Positions 12,401-25,472 of a stretch of 64,000 nucleotides of DNA are shown piece by piece. Under the pieces are notes generated by a model, which saw only the letters and a list, made by a program, of their open reading frames with translations, searched no databases and had not been told where the DNA came from. The DNA lies in assembly GCA_016647705.1 (NCBI GenBank), contig CM028326.1:3286001-3350000 (forward strand), read 5' to 3'. The position numbers were made by a program, and so were the translations under genes. How positions within the stretch are numbered: position 1 is the first letter of the stretch; every line of letters starts with the position of its first letter. This DNA is from Eucommia ulmoides (taxonomy: Eukaryota; Streptophyta; Magnoliopsida; Garryales; Eucommiaceae).

Positions 12401-14441
12401 TGAATATTTTCAAGATTTCCATCGAACATCTCGCCAGAAAGGGTGTCTCCGTCCTCTTTCCTCCCCCACTTTTTTGTTTTAGGTAGTGTATGGTAGAACG
12501 GAATTCAAGCTTAAGAATTGGAATTGAAAATGAGCACTTGCAAAATTTGAGGTATCGTTTGGTTTAGTTTTCAAGAACAAACTTCGAAATTTTTTGAAAG
12601 TTTTTGATAAATTGTTTGGTTTGGTTATGAAAAAATTATGAAAAGTAAATGTTTACTATTGAAGTGTTAAAAAATAAAAAATTAAAAGTGATGCAATTGA
12701 TTGAAATATCACATTGAAAGAGATAATATTGAAGGGCGAATGCTCGTGGAAATAATTTTTATTTTTTATTTCTTATATGCCATAGGGAAATGGCATTCAC
12801 CAGGGGCAGTTCTATGAAGGACTGGGGTGGGTGGGGTAAGGGGGCTCAAGCCCCCCCCCCCCCCAACTTTTTGTGGCCCCCCAATTTTTTGTAAAATTTC
12901 ACTATTACGGATATATTGTTAATTTATTTTTTATTTTTTGTCATTGTCCTAAATTTTGCAATTCACTATTCATCCAATCTACTCGGAACAATTGTTTTTT
13001 TAGTAGATTAATAATTCTGTCAAAAGTTTAAAGTCACTATATGCCATAAAAGTTACTGCAATTTTTTGTATGGAAAAATTACAGTGACTTTTACATAATA
13101 CAATAACTTTGGACTTTTGGAAAAATTACTTTAGCGCGTGAATTGCATGGGTTAAAATTTTAAGTTTGTAGATTGTTCACCTAGAACCCTTAGAAAAATT
13201 AATTAAAATTTCTTAAAATCACATAAGCCCCCTGAATTATAAAAATATCTAGTGAACTCCTTTATAAACAATTTCTCACCCCGCACCCCTTTTCTCACCC
13301 TGCACCCCCCACCCCAAAACCAATTATCTGGATCGCTGCTGGCATTCACCCCCTTTTTCATTAACAAGATTCGTAACAGTAAATTTCTACCACTCTCTGC
13401 AGGAGCTTCTTGCATTGGGGGAACAGATTGGGAACGCAGGTTCTGGGTTGTCTGAGGAAATCATTACAAGTCGTCTAAGAACAAGGAGATTTGTATCGGA
13501 AACTTGTCCCAAGCCCGGAGATGCAGCTTTTTTTGATCAAGAAATTGATTTTTGTGTCATCTGTCAGGTACTCCTTGTCACTCTTGACTCTCCTTGCATA
13601 TGGACCAAGATGTTTGAATATATTTGATATTTCCCAACAAATCTCTGGTTTTGTGTCTCATTTACTGAAATCACAGTATTTTTTGAATTTTTGGAATAAT
13701 TTTATTTTTTATATCTTCTCTTATGGTTGATGCTTTGTCATTGAATAACCGTTCCGTTAGCATGTATATTTTGTTTTCCGCATTAAATTTAATAGATTTC
13801 CAAGAAATACATGCGGAATTTGATACTGAATTTTCTTAGTTGCTACTCATTATCTCCAAGAATATTCAATGATTGCCGCTTTTTTGCTATTTTTTGTGTA
13901 TTGCACGAAAAGCCAATTTATTATATTTTAAGCACCGCTTGGTAACGTTTTTATTTTTTGCTTTTAAGCAAAAAAAAGTACTTAAACCTTAAAAGCAATG
14001 TCTGATTTGCAATTAAAAGAAGTACTTTTAAAAGTGCTTTTGTTTCAATCGGAAAACTAATTTATTTGAAAACGAAGTTTCTGCGCATAGTTTTCCGATT
14101 GGGGAAACATAATGTTTAGAAAGATGATGAAAATGGTTCTACGGTCTGGAGGAAAAAAGGGAAAAAAACATAATATTGTATATAGTTTGCAATAAATGTA
14201 TTATAATTAATTTTTTTCCTTGAAATATTTCATCGTTGGCAGTGCAATTAAATTATTGAGCATTTTTTTAAAAATATTTTTTTGGCAGGCTGGTTATAAG
14301 GATGAAGAGAAGGTTGGAACCCTAGATTGTGGGCATGAGTATCATGGAGATTGCATAAAGAAGTGGCTGCTGTTGAAGAACACTTGTCCCATCTGTAAAT
14401 CCTCAGCTTTGGCTATGGTGGACACAAAACATGATTCATAA
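9408..14441 (+). CDS. ZFP1: RING-H2 E3 ubiquitin ligase, ZFP1/HIP1-like
   Basis: Coding exons are 9408-10128, 11511-11920, 12079-12177, 13403-13567 and 14289-14441, all with GT-AG borders and matching phases, giving 515 residues. The protein is a probable RING-type E3 ubiquitin ligase that recruits an E2 to ubiquitinate substrates. Residues 1-240 are N/S/P-rich and disordered; a proline-rich stretch lies around 267-300. The conserved C-terminal block includes the SIDHHRDLRLDIDHMSYE and ELLALGE signatures. The RING-H2 ligands are C461, C464, C479, H481, H484, C487, C498 and C501, split by the last intron after Q465. Start choice: the ATG directly follows the acceptor and the start MGQR matches what I recall of family members. 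No lesion is seen. Introns 2, 3 and 4 carry transposons. The gene is convergent with the RABA1 gene. Family assignment is firm; the substrate is unknown. Confidence 0.92.
11071..11239 (-). mobile_element. Au-like tRNA-derived SINE in intron 2
   Basis: On the minus strand the element reads 'ccttgggtacaatggtaaag' (A-box region), then 'gtgacctagaggacctagg' (diverged B-box region), then 'ctgaccctccccagac', ending in GTTTTT. This order matches Au-type plant SINEs. It is flanked by an 18-bp target duplication with one mismatch, AATCA(A/G)ATAAAAGTGGAT (11053-11070 and 11240-11257), as expected for LINE-driven insertion. Confidence 0.85.
12230..12356. mobile_element. 127-bp Tourist-like MITE in intron 3
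   Basis: Flanked by TTA at 12227-12229 and 12357-12359. The left end reads GGCAGCATTTGGTTTCAAGG and the right end is the near-perfect inverse (CCTTGCAACCAAACACTACC), so almost the whole element is a fold-back of about 40-bp arms around a short loop. Confidence 0.85.
12801..13341. mobile_element. Non-autonomous hAT element in intron 4
   Basis: A 541-bp insertion starts CAGGGGC and ends, reverse-complemented, CAGCAGCGATCCAG. It is flanked by a perfect 8-bp duplication, GCATTCAC (12793-12800 and 13342-13349), diagnostic of hAT transposition. A subterminal 'gggggctcaagccccc' palindrome with a C-run lies near 12840. No transposase is present. Its right end is only 61 bp upstream of coding exon 5 (13403). 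Confidence 0.88.
14046..14101. repeat. Perfect 14-bp inverted repeat in intron 5
   Basis: Arms CAATCGGAAAACTA (14046-14059) and TAGTTTTCCGATTG (14088-14101) flank a 28-nt loop. It lies in an AT-rich intron segment, possibly the relic of a small MITE. Confidence 0.7.
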
Positions 14442-14710
14442 CTCTCTCTCTCCTCTCTCTCTCTCTCTATATATATATGTTGTGTTCTTTGATTAGTCAT
14501 TTTGTACTTCACTGAGAGAGGAGAGAGAGAACCTTCTTCTTCTTCTTCTTCTCTGTGGATTTGTATTTATGTATATACTTTGGAATCACCTGTCCAAAAC
14601 TCTTTTTCTTCATCTTGTAACTCTCAAAACTTGTACAGACCTTTACATTTGCTTCATTTGCTACATTTACTTTGTTCTATACGGTTAAATCTAAGTATTA
14701 ACATTTGTTA
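14442..14710 (+). other. Probable 3' UTR of the RING-H2 gene
   Basis: Begins with (CT)n then (TA)n microsatellites (14443-14479), followed by a (TTC)n run near 14535. No clear single polyadenylation site can be chosen. Confidence 0.4.
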
Positions 14711-15450
14711 ATGATGTTTTCTTTCCTTTTCATTAGGTTTGATTTGTATGTATATGCGTGTGGTAGTTGTTTAAAGAGTATATAAAAAAGACGCACGGGG
14801 TGTCAACCCTGTACAACTATGAAGTTTTGAGCTTCGAGAAGACATTGCCCGCTTCCAGCGTGAGGAAAAATCATGCCTTGCATATCACCCGTAATTGGAT
14901 AAAACATCAAGAGTTGATTGATATATTCCTTCGCCACTTTAGGCAAAGCTCTTGACCTCCAAATATCAAGAGTTGATTGTTTTGTGAATATTTGCACTGT
15001 TTTTGTTTTTGAATTGTGAATGTTCACATTCTGCATCTGTTTGTAATCGTTCACATCACGAATTTGATTTGATATGCACGTTATAATCTTTCATAAGAAC
15101 TCGATAAAAAGTTGTGAACCTATGAATACCAAGGTCATCCGCTTGCACAAGCTGACAAATCTTCTCCCACCCAACGAAGTGGATCTTTTTTTTTTTTTTT
15201 TTTTTTATCCTTTGAATCTTTTACAGGTTTCTCTCTACCCATACCAGTCAAATCAAGAGAAACATATAGCAGGTTGACAAATTAGCCAAAGTACTCTTGA
15301 CTGGAGTGAGCCAACCCTATTTCCACCCTAAGTTACCGGCTCCCAAATAAGTTCTCACAATATCTGGAACATAAATTTTGATACAATTATGTTATGTTCC
15401 CATGAATTTGAAAGTGTGGGAATAGAACAAAAATAGAGAAACAAGAACAC
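14711..15450. other. Intergenic between convergent genes
   Basis: A minus-strand open frame (14803-15054) is not recognisable and has no exon context. 'tcaagagttgatt' occurs twice (14909 and 14968). A poly(T) run lies at 15187-15206. No supported gene. Confidence 0.4.
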
Positions 15451-15892
15451 TAAGACCCATTTGGTTAATGTCTCTGTTATTTGATTTTTGTTCCTGTTCT
15501 CAAAATTTTGGATTAATGTATAGAAACGCGTTTGGTAAACACGTTTCTGTTTCAAAAAATTTGCTAGTAATTTTAAATTATTTCATGAATTCCTTAAGAA
15601 TCTAAAAACAAAAAAAATATTGGTTCCTATTCACTAACACAAACCTATTTCCATTACCATCCTGCCGGTCACCACCACCAACACGCCAATCAAAGAAAAA
15701 ATAAATATTGCAACCAAACCAATATCTTGTTTCTGTTCTCATAAATTAGAAGAAACCGTTTCAAGACAATGGTCGTTGCCAAACATGTTTCAATTTCTGA
15801 AATACTCCAAAATAGAAACAAAATTCTCATCCCATCCTAATTTATTGGAAATAGAAACAGAAAAATGAAACCACTAACCAAACACCACCTTA
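15451..15892. mobile_element. MITE, copy A, downstream of the RABA1 gene
   Basis: A 442-bp block bounded by inverted ends TAAGACCCATTTGGTTA and (reverse-complemented) TAAGGTGGTGTTTGGTTA. It shares the interior 'gattaatgtatagaaacgcg' and long homology with copy B at 17315-17738. Target duplication not clear. It lies about 250 bp beyond the RABA1 stop codon. Confidence 0.65.
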
Positions 15893-16140
15893 CTCTTTTA
15901 ACTTCCTCTTCTTCTTCTTTTCGGAATTTCGAAGGAAAAATAGACATTTATCATCAACCAAATCATTCAATAGGATACAAAATTCAAATTTTAGTCGCAA
16001 GGCAAGTACACAAACACAAATTACTGCAGTGAACAAATGAAACAATACACATGGGGGAAAAAGAGGGAAAAAAAACTAAATAAATCCTAAGGAAGAAATC
16101 AGCTTACTACAAACTAACAATTGCCTATTCTCTCTCTCCC

Positions 16141-19140
<3,000 letters not shown>

Positions 19141-19749
19141 TGATAGCGTGATTAGCTTAGTGAATTCAGGGATGCTGATGACTTCCGAGCTGAGTTCCAC
19201 TTATTTACTCCGAGCACCTGCACAAAGACTTACCGGGGTTGTGCCCGGTGAAATCTCTCCGGCGTGAGAGTAAGTATCCGGGAGAGAAGGGCTAAAAGTA
19301 TTCTGGTGTCAGTAGAGAAGACGTATCATCGGGCATTGGATGCCATGGTGTATTTATAGGCGTCGGGCTCAATTAGCGCCGCAAAATTAGGGAGCTGAGC
19401 TCAGGTTAATTAACCTAATCCGCTGAGCAGCCAATGAGCAGATGGATTAGTACTTTGATCATCTAGGTTGGACTTTTGGGCCCACCAGTAGAGGCCCATG
19501 GACCGGATCTTCAAGACGGCCCGGAGAGGCCTCGAGTGCGGAGATGACGAGTAGAGGGTGCTTGAGTTCGCCAGTCCGCCCCGGAGTCTACCGGCCCGGA
19601 CTTCTTCACCCAGGCGGGACGATCCTTAGCTCGGCTCAGAGGGCATCCTAGCTCGGCACGGAGGGGATTTCAGCTCCCAGCCCAGTCGTTTTCCCATACT
19701 TGGGCAGATATTAACCACATGGTACACCTGACGAGATTCTTTTATATCA
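19141..19749 (-). repeat. 3' LTR of the Tat-lineage element
   Basis: On + it runs from TGATAG to TATATCA (inverted TGATA/TATCA ends). It is immediately preceded, in element orientation, by a polypurine tract. A TATAAATA box sits in the expected orientation inside it. The left boundary could alternatively be 19139. Confidence 0.7.
19351..19358 (-). promoter_or_regulatory. TATA box in the 3' LTR
   Basis: TATAAATA on the minus strand, about 390 bp into the LTR, consistent with a U3/R boundary. Activity unknown. Confidence 0.5.
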
Positions 19750-19763
19750 GTTGCCCCCCAAGT
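19750..19763 (-). other. Polypurine tract of the Tat-lineage element
   Basis: On the minus strand ACTTGGGGGGCAAC lies directly before the LTR start TGATAT. A G-run at this position is the usual plus-strand primer of Ty3/gypsy elements. Confidence 0.65.
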
Positions 19764-20085
19764 CCCGAGGGCGAGAGTGGAACGTAACGGGCTCGGGATT
19801 TCCTAGAAGCAAACCCATAGAGACTTGGCATCCGCTTCTAAGGGGCCAAACACAACCTAATTTACATTGTGGTCGGATAAAAAACGGATGAGAGTGACCC
19901 GTTTGTAGTAGTTTAGCTGGATCGAAAGGCGGAGAGGGTATGTAAAAGGACTCCAGGGACGAAAAATGGCTTCAAGAAAGCTTGAAAGAGTGGAATCCGG
20001 GTTGAGGAATTGAGAGATTGGTTAGCTCGGCACACCTTCTGACTGGATCAAATTGTGTCTCTCAGAAGAAGCTTCGTATGTAGGG

Positions 20086-21925
20086 TGTGTCCGAGCTAGG
20101 AGTACGGTAGCTCGTCAGCTTAGACATTTCACCTGCCTTGGCCTCATTTTACAAGGGTTTGAAGGTTGAGCCTTCCCCTGTTGACAATGTTCGAGTTGAG
20201 AGTACGACAACTCGTCAGCTCGGATATTTCCTCTCACTTGAAGTTTTTTGAAGGGTGGAAAGTTTGAGCCTCCGTACTTTTGACAATGTCCAAGCTGAGA
20301 GTACGGTAACTCGTCAGCTCGGACGTTTCCTCTTCCTTGGTCTTTTTCTTTAAGGGTTGAAGGTTGAGCCTTCCCCTGTTGGCAATATCCGAGCTGAGAG
20401 TACGGCAACTCGTTAGCTCAAACATTTCCTATGACTTGAACTTTTGTGAAGGGTGAAAAGTTTGAACCTTCCCACTTTTGACAATGTTCGAGCTGAGAGT
20501 ACAGCAGCTCATCAGCTCATACATTTCCTCTGCCTTGGCATCCCTTCACAAGGGTTTGAAGGTTAAGCCTCCCCACTTTTGATAATGTCCGAGCTGGGAG
20601 TACGTAGGCTCGTCAGCTCGGACATTTCTTCTGACTTGGTCTTCTTTAAAAGGTGGAAAGTTTGAGCCTCCCCTTTTTTGATAATGTCCGAGTTAGGAGT
20701 ACGTAGGCTCGTCAGCTCGGATATTTCTTCTGCCTTGGTCTTCTTTGAATGGTGGAAAGTTTGAGTCTTCCTCATTTTTTTGATAATGTCCGAGCTGGGA
20801 GTATGTAGGCTCGTCAGCTTGGACATTTCTTCTGCCTTGACTTCTTGGGAGGGTAGAAAGTTTGAGCTTCCTCATTTTTGATAATATCCGTGCTGGGAGT
20901 ACGTAGGCTCGTCAGTTCGGACATTTCTTCTGTGCTAAACTTCTTGGAAGGGTGGAAAGTTTGAGCCTTTCCCTTTTTGATAATGTCTGAGCTGGGAGTA
21001 CGTAGGCTCGTCAGCTCGGACATTTCTTCTGCCTTGGTCTTCTTTGAAAGGTGGAAAGTTTAAGCCTCCCCCCTTTTTGATAATGTTCGAGCTGGGAGTA
21101 CGTAGGCTCGTCAGCTCAAACATTTCTTCTGCCTTGAACTTCTTGGAAGGGTGGAAAGTTTGAGCCTCTCCCTTTTTGATAATGTCCGAGCTGGGAGTAC
21201 GTAGGCTTATCAGCTTAGACATTTCTTCTGCTTTGGTCTTTTTTGAAGGGTGAAAAGTTTGAGATTCCCCTATTTTTGATAATGTCCGAGCTAGGAGTAT
21301 GTAGACTCGTCAGTTCGGACATTTCTTCTGACTTGAACTTCTTGGAAGTGTGGAAAGTTTGAGCTTCTCCCCTTTTTGGTAATGTCCAAGCTGGGAGTAC
21401 GTAGGCTTGTCAGCTCGGACATTTCTTCTGACTTGAAATTCTTAGATAGGTGGAAAGTTTGAGCCTTTCTCTTTTTGCTAATGTCTGAGCTGGGAGCATG
21501 CAGGCTTGTCAGCTCAGACATTTCTTCTGCCTTGAACTTCTTGGAAGGGTGAAAAGTTTGAGCCTTCCTCCTTTTTGATAATGTCCAAGCTGGGAATACG
21601 TAGGCTCGTCAGCTTGGACATTTCTTCTGCCTTGAACTTCTTGGAAGGGTGAAAAGGTTGAGCCTCTCTCGTTTTGATAATGTCCGAGCTGGGAGTACGT
21701 AGGCTTGTCAGCTCAGACATTTCTTCTAACTTGATCTTCTTTGAAGGGTGGAAAGTTTGAGCCTCCCCCCTTTTTGATAATATCCTAGTTGGGAGTACAT
21801 AGGCTTGTCAACTTAGACATTTCTTCTGACTTGAACTTCTTGGAAGGGTGGAAAGTTTGAGCCTCTCTCATTTTTTGATAATGTCCGAGCTGAGAGTACG
21901 TAGGCTCGTCAGCTCGGATATTTCT
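20086..21925. repeat. 19-copy ~100-bp tandem repeat with internal palindrome
   Basis: Units start at about 20086, 20189, 20287, 20387, 20487, 20587, 20686, 20788, 20886, 20985, 21085, 21184, 21284, 21384, 21483, 21583, 21682, 21782 and 21883 (period 98-103). The typical unit contains GTCCGAGCTG, a 17-nt loop, then CAGCTCGGAC. The first five copies form a subtype (loop 'agagtacggtaactcgt'), the rest another ('ggagtacgtaggctcgt'). The minus strand is patchily open as a 33-residue peptide repeat because the period is near 99. Confidence 0.95.
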
Positions 21926-22222
21926 TCTGCCTTGAAGAATGAAAGGTTTGAGATTCTTTGCTTCACACGTGGCATAAGGGTGACACGTGCCCCCTATTGT
22001 GGCTTATATGGGAAGCATACATCACAACCATTGGATGGGCGCCACGTGGTTATAGGCGCTTTAATCGACGTATCCACAACCGTTAGCCTGGGCGACCTTT
22101 TGTCTGGGCACATCCCCTTTTTATAAATGGGGGCCCCTACGTTTATTTGACACTTGTGAAATTTCTAAAGCTATTCCTTCCTTCTCGACATTGGTACATT
22201 TTTTCTCCTTTGTTCGAACAAA

Positions 22223-24800
22223 ATGTCGATGTCCTCTTCTTCTTCTTCTTCTTTTTCTTCTTCTTCTCTTTCATTTTCTGGTTCGATCTCCAGCTCGGGG
22301 TCTGACTCCTCGGAACGGTCTTCTGCCAGTTCTCTTTCATTCAGGGTGGAGCGCTGTCCTGCTCCAGGAGACGACTTGTTGACTACCATAGCCAGGATTC
22401 ACGAAACAAGCGGTGTGATCCAGTCATTCCTGGTCAACCGTGCGATCGTGGTGAGCTGTGCCGACGAGAGTGGTGGGGCATCTACATCACATGACGCTGG
22501 AGTCGGGGTCCCCCCCGAAATCGTCACCGTGGTGGAGAACCACACCAGCATCTCTATACCCAGGCTACTTCGTGAAAATGAGGTGCATAACACTGGGCCA
22601 GAAAAACTCCACATAAAAGTCCCGATCTCGAGCCCGGTGTGGAACATGAAAATGAATATGACAGAAGAGTCTGACCTCTGCTGCCGGAGTGAATACTTCT
22701 TCCCGAAGAGGGTCAGGACTATTGTCCCGGGCCCGATGATCGGGCTTGCATGCCACCAGTTGGTTTTATGACCGTTTAAAAACAACAACTAGAGGCGGAA
22801 CAACAACTAGAGGCGGGTCTTCGATTTCCTCTCAACCGGTGGATTCGGGCCCTCTGTGCGGAGTACCATTTGTGTCCATCACAAATTGTTTCGAAATGGT
22901 TTAAGGGCCTTGGTGGTGTCGTACATCATTTTCTGGGCTGAGGGACTCGAGCCGAGCGTTGAGCTCTTCAAGGCTCTATTATTTCCCAAGCCAGTTTCCT
23001 GAGGCATGAGGTGGTGCTACATCTCGTCCAGGTCAACTTTCTTGAAGAACCTGGACTTTTCCATTCCCAACTAGAAGCCCCAGTTTTTCTATATCGGAGG
23101 GAGCAGTTGGCAATCCAGCCCGGAAGAAGAAAGAAAGTACCTCCTCCAGATGGAATGGGAAAAAGTCGGTAAGACTGTAATCCCTTGGGGGGGATTTTTG
23201 GCTCTCAGATTTATCTTCACCTTTGTACTAATAACCTTTCATTTGTAATTTGGGCAATTAAAGAAGTACCAAAGAAAAAGAGGCCGAAACTAAGCAAAGA
23301 GATCGCCGAGCAGAGGGAGAAGGTTCTGAGGACGATCTTTAGGGACGTGAACACCCTGCTCGATTCTTATCTCTTCATAGTCTACTGGTACTTACCATTG
23401 GACGCCCTGTTCGTACCCAACTTCCCTTTCGATTCAGATAACGGTAAGAAATTTCTGCTTTGTCAATCCTTTATACTTGGAAATTTTATGCATGTTATGC
23501 TCGATTCGTGCAGATATTCTTGTGTAGAATTGGATGCTGCCGGCCTGGACAGAGGAATTTTTAAATATCTTGTTGAATATTACAGCTATGGATAAGGCAA
23601 TGGCGGTTTAGAAGCTCTTGGAAAAGAAAGCCAGAGAGGCTGCCGAGGAGGCAAAGACCACTAGTTCTGAGCACGCTGGATGGCCCAGGCTGCCCAAACA
23701 TCCTAGCTTCCTCCAACGCTAGCCTGGAACCGCTCCCCCTAGGGTTATGATAAGAGACACCTCGTAGTCAAAGTCGGGTTCTCGCCAGTCCGTGCACACT
23801 CTGAGTGGTGACTCATCACCCCCGTGCTTTCGACAAAGGAAAAAGAAAGGCCCACAAGGGTAGGCAAAAGAAACACAAGTCCTCGAAGAGGTCTGAGTTC
23901 GTGGCCGGGGCTTCTTCCGAGCTGACGGTTGATGGTTCCTTTTTTGGGATCCCGAACATTGGGCTTTTGGCCGATCGTGTATTGCTAAGGAGCCCGGAGG
24001 TGAGGCCTGACTATCTCCGCCGCATCACCCCTCCTAATGACAAAAAATTGATGGATGAGGAGAGCACCGACAACCTCATGCGCTAGGTCGTCTATGACCA
24101 GATCTCGGTAAGAACCCTACTAGTTTAAGTTCCATTTTGCTTTTGCTAATTAAATTTTTTTAAGTATGACGAATTTGCCGCCCTTATGCAGTGTATGCTT
24201 CGGATGTCGATAGTGTTTGACCGGATCTTTGAGAGTGTGATGGAGGAGTCAATGCTTAGGTCGGAAAAGAATGCGGCGGAGGCGAGGGCAAATAGACTAA
24301 ACGATGACCTCCAGCTCACCATCTAAGCCCATCACAGCCTTCAAGCCAGGCACGTCCTTGTTACCAAAGAACGGGATGATTTTCAAAGACAAAAGGTCGA
24401 CTTGGAGAAGAAGGTGGACGAGTTGGAGAGAAGAGGTTGAAGAAAGAAGAGCTGCTCAGAGGAAAGGCCATCCGTAAAGCCGAAAAGAAGGCCTTCGAGG
24501 ATTACAAATCGAGCGGAGAGTTCGAGAACCTTAAGTACAAGCGGGCTGCTGAGTACATGGATGACGGCCATAAGGCCACGATCCGCTTTCTTTAGAGTTA
24601 TTACCCAGAATTTGACTGCTCGGGCGTTAGGATGGAATTTCCAAAACAAGGAGAGCTGGTGGTGGAGCGGGCAGCCGAAGGGGCTTCTCAGGAGCAAACT
24701 CGTGAGACGAGGGCCAAAGAAGCAAGCGATAAGGAGGCCGAGGGGGATGAGGACACCACCTTCGACGTTGTGGACGTTGAAAGTGTGTCCAGAGAAGAAT
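22223..24800 (+). pseudogene. Antisense extra ORF of the Tat element (gypsy-type 'transposase_28'-like), decayed
   Basis: The region starts with an ATG at 22223 and stays open for 182 codons, with a serine-rich N-terminus, to 22771. It then continues in shifting frames with recognisable pieces: LRFPLNRWIRAL-like text near 22812-22848, PKKKRPKLSKEI near 23263, and KGKRKAHKGRQKK near 23833. Frameshifts and stops break it repeatedly. The Arg/Lys-rich and coiled-coil-like tail fits the plant protein annotated as 'putative gypsy type transposon', which forms an extra ORF in Tat elements. It has its own upstream TATAAAT near 22122. Its function in the element is not known. Confidence 0.6.
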
Positions 24801-24802
24801 AG

Positions 24803-25470
24803 GTCTCTCAGCTCGACTATTTTTGAAGACTTAGAACTTTTTGCTTGTTTTTTTATTTTTGATTTTTGTTATGACTGTGTATATGGGCATGAACCCCATC
24901 GATATAAGCCTCCCCCCCCCCCCCCCCCCCCATTTTTTTTTGAATATAATACACAAGAGATTTTTGAGCAATTACTTGCCCCAAATTCCTTCTCGCTCCT
25001 CCTTTCTCTTTTAGGATGTAGTAGGTGATTTGTTTCGACCTTTAGCTCGAGACTGAGTAAGAGGGCATGAACCTTATTAATGTGCTCGGGATAGAGTTGT
25101 AGACTTTAAACTTTCAATCTTCCAAAATTTAGCACCTGTGCTGAGCCCTCGTAGATCTCAACTCGGCATTCTTCTTGTAGATGTCCAAATTCATGGTCCG
25201 AGGGCATAGCTTGGCCAAAAATTTATACTTGCTTATTTTTGTTTTGAAATACTTTTGGTCAAGATTTTCCAAGGTTGTATTCAACCTACTCCCCAGCCTG
25301 TAGTGGGAGTAGTTTCACTACTCGTGCTATTGGCTATGATACGGCTTGTCGGGTCAATTCGTGATGTATCTAGGTGTTCTGGAGTATTGCTTTGGTAGCA
25401 TATTGTTTCTTGAAAAGCCATTACATTGATATCACAATTCACTACACTACACTTGGCACAAAAATGAAAT
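24803..25470. other. Spacer of the Tat element
   Basis: Contains a long C-run at about 24912-24931 and non-coding sequence between the antisense ORF and the integrase end. No gene. Confidence 0.5.
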
Positions 25471-25472
25471 GA

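Noticed and set aside
14803-15054. Minus-strand 83-codon frame between the two genes
   Set aside because: No recognisable domain, no splice or promoter context; kept only as part of the intergenic note.
20115-21720. Minus-strand frames encoding a 33-residue peptide repeat (MSELTSLRTPSSDII-like)
   Set aside because: Open only because the DNA repeat period is close to 99; frames slip at 100-102-bp units and no long continuous product exists.
20086-21925. CRISPR-like array
   Set aside because: Regular repeats with palindromes, but the 'spacers' are themselves repeated, and the context is a plant retrotransposon.
22143-22389. Minus-strand E/K-rich frames
   Set aside because: Reverse of the serine codon repeat (TCT)n at the start of the antisense extra ORF.
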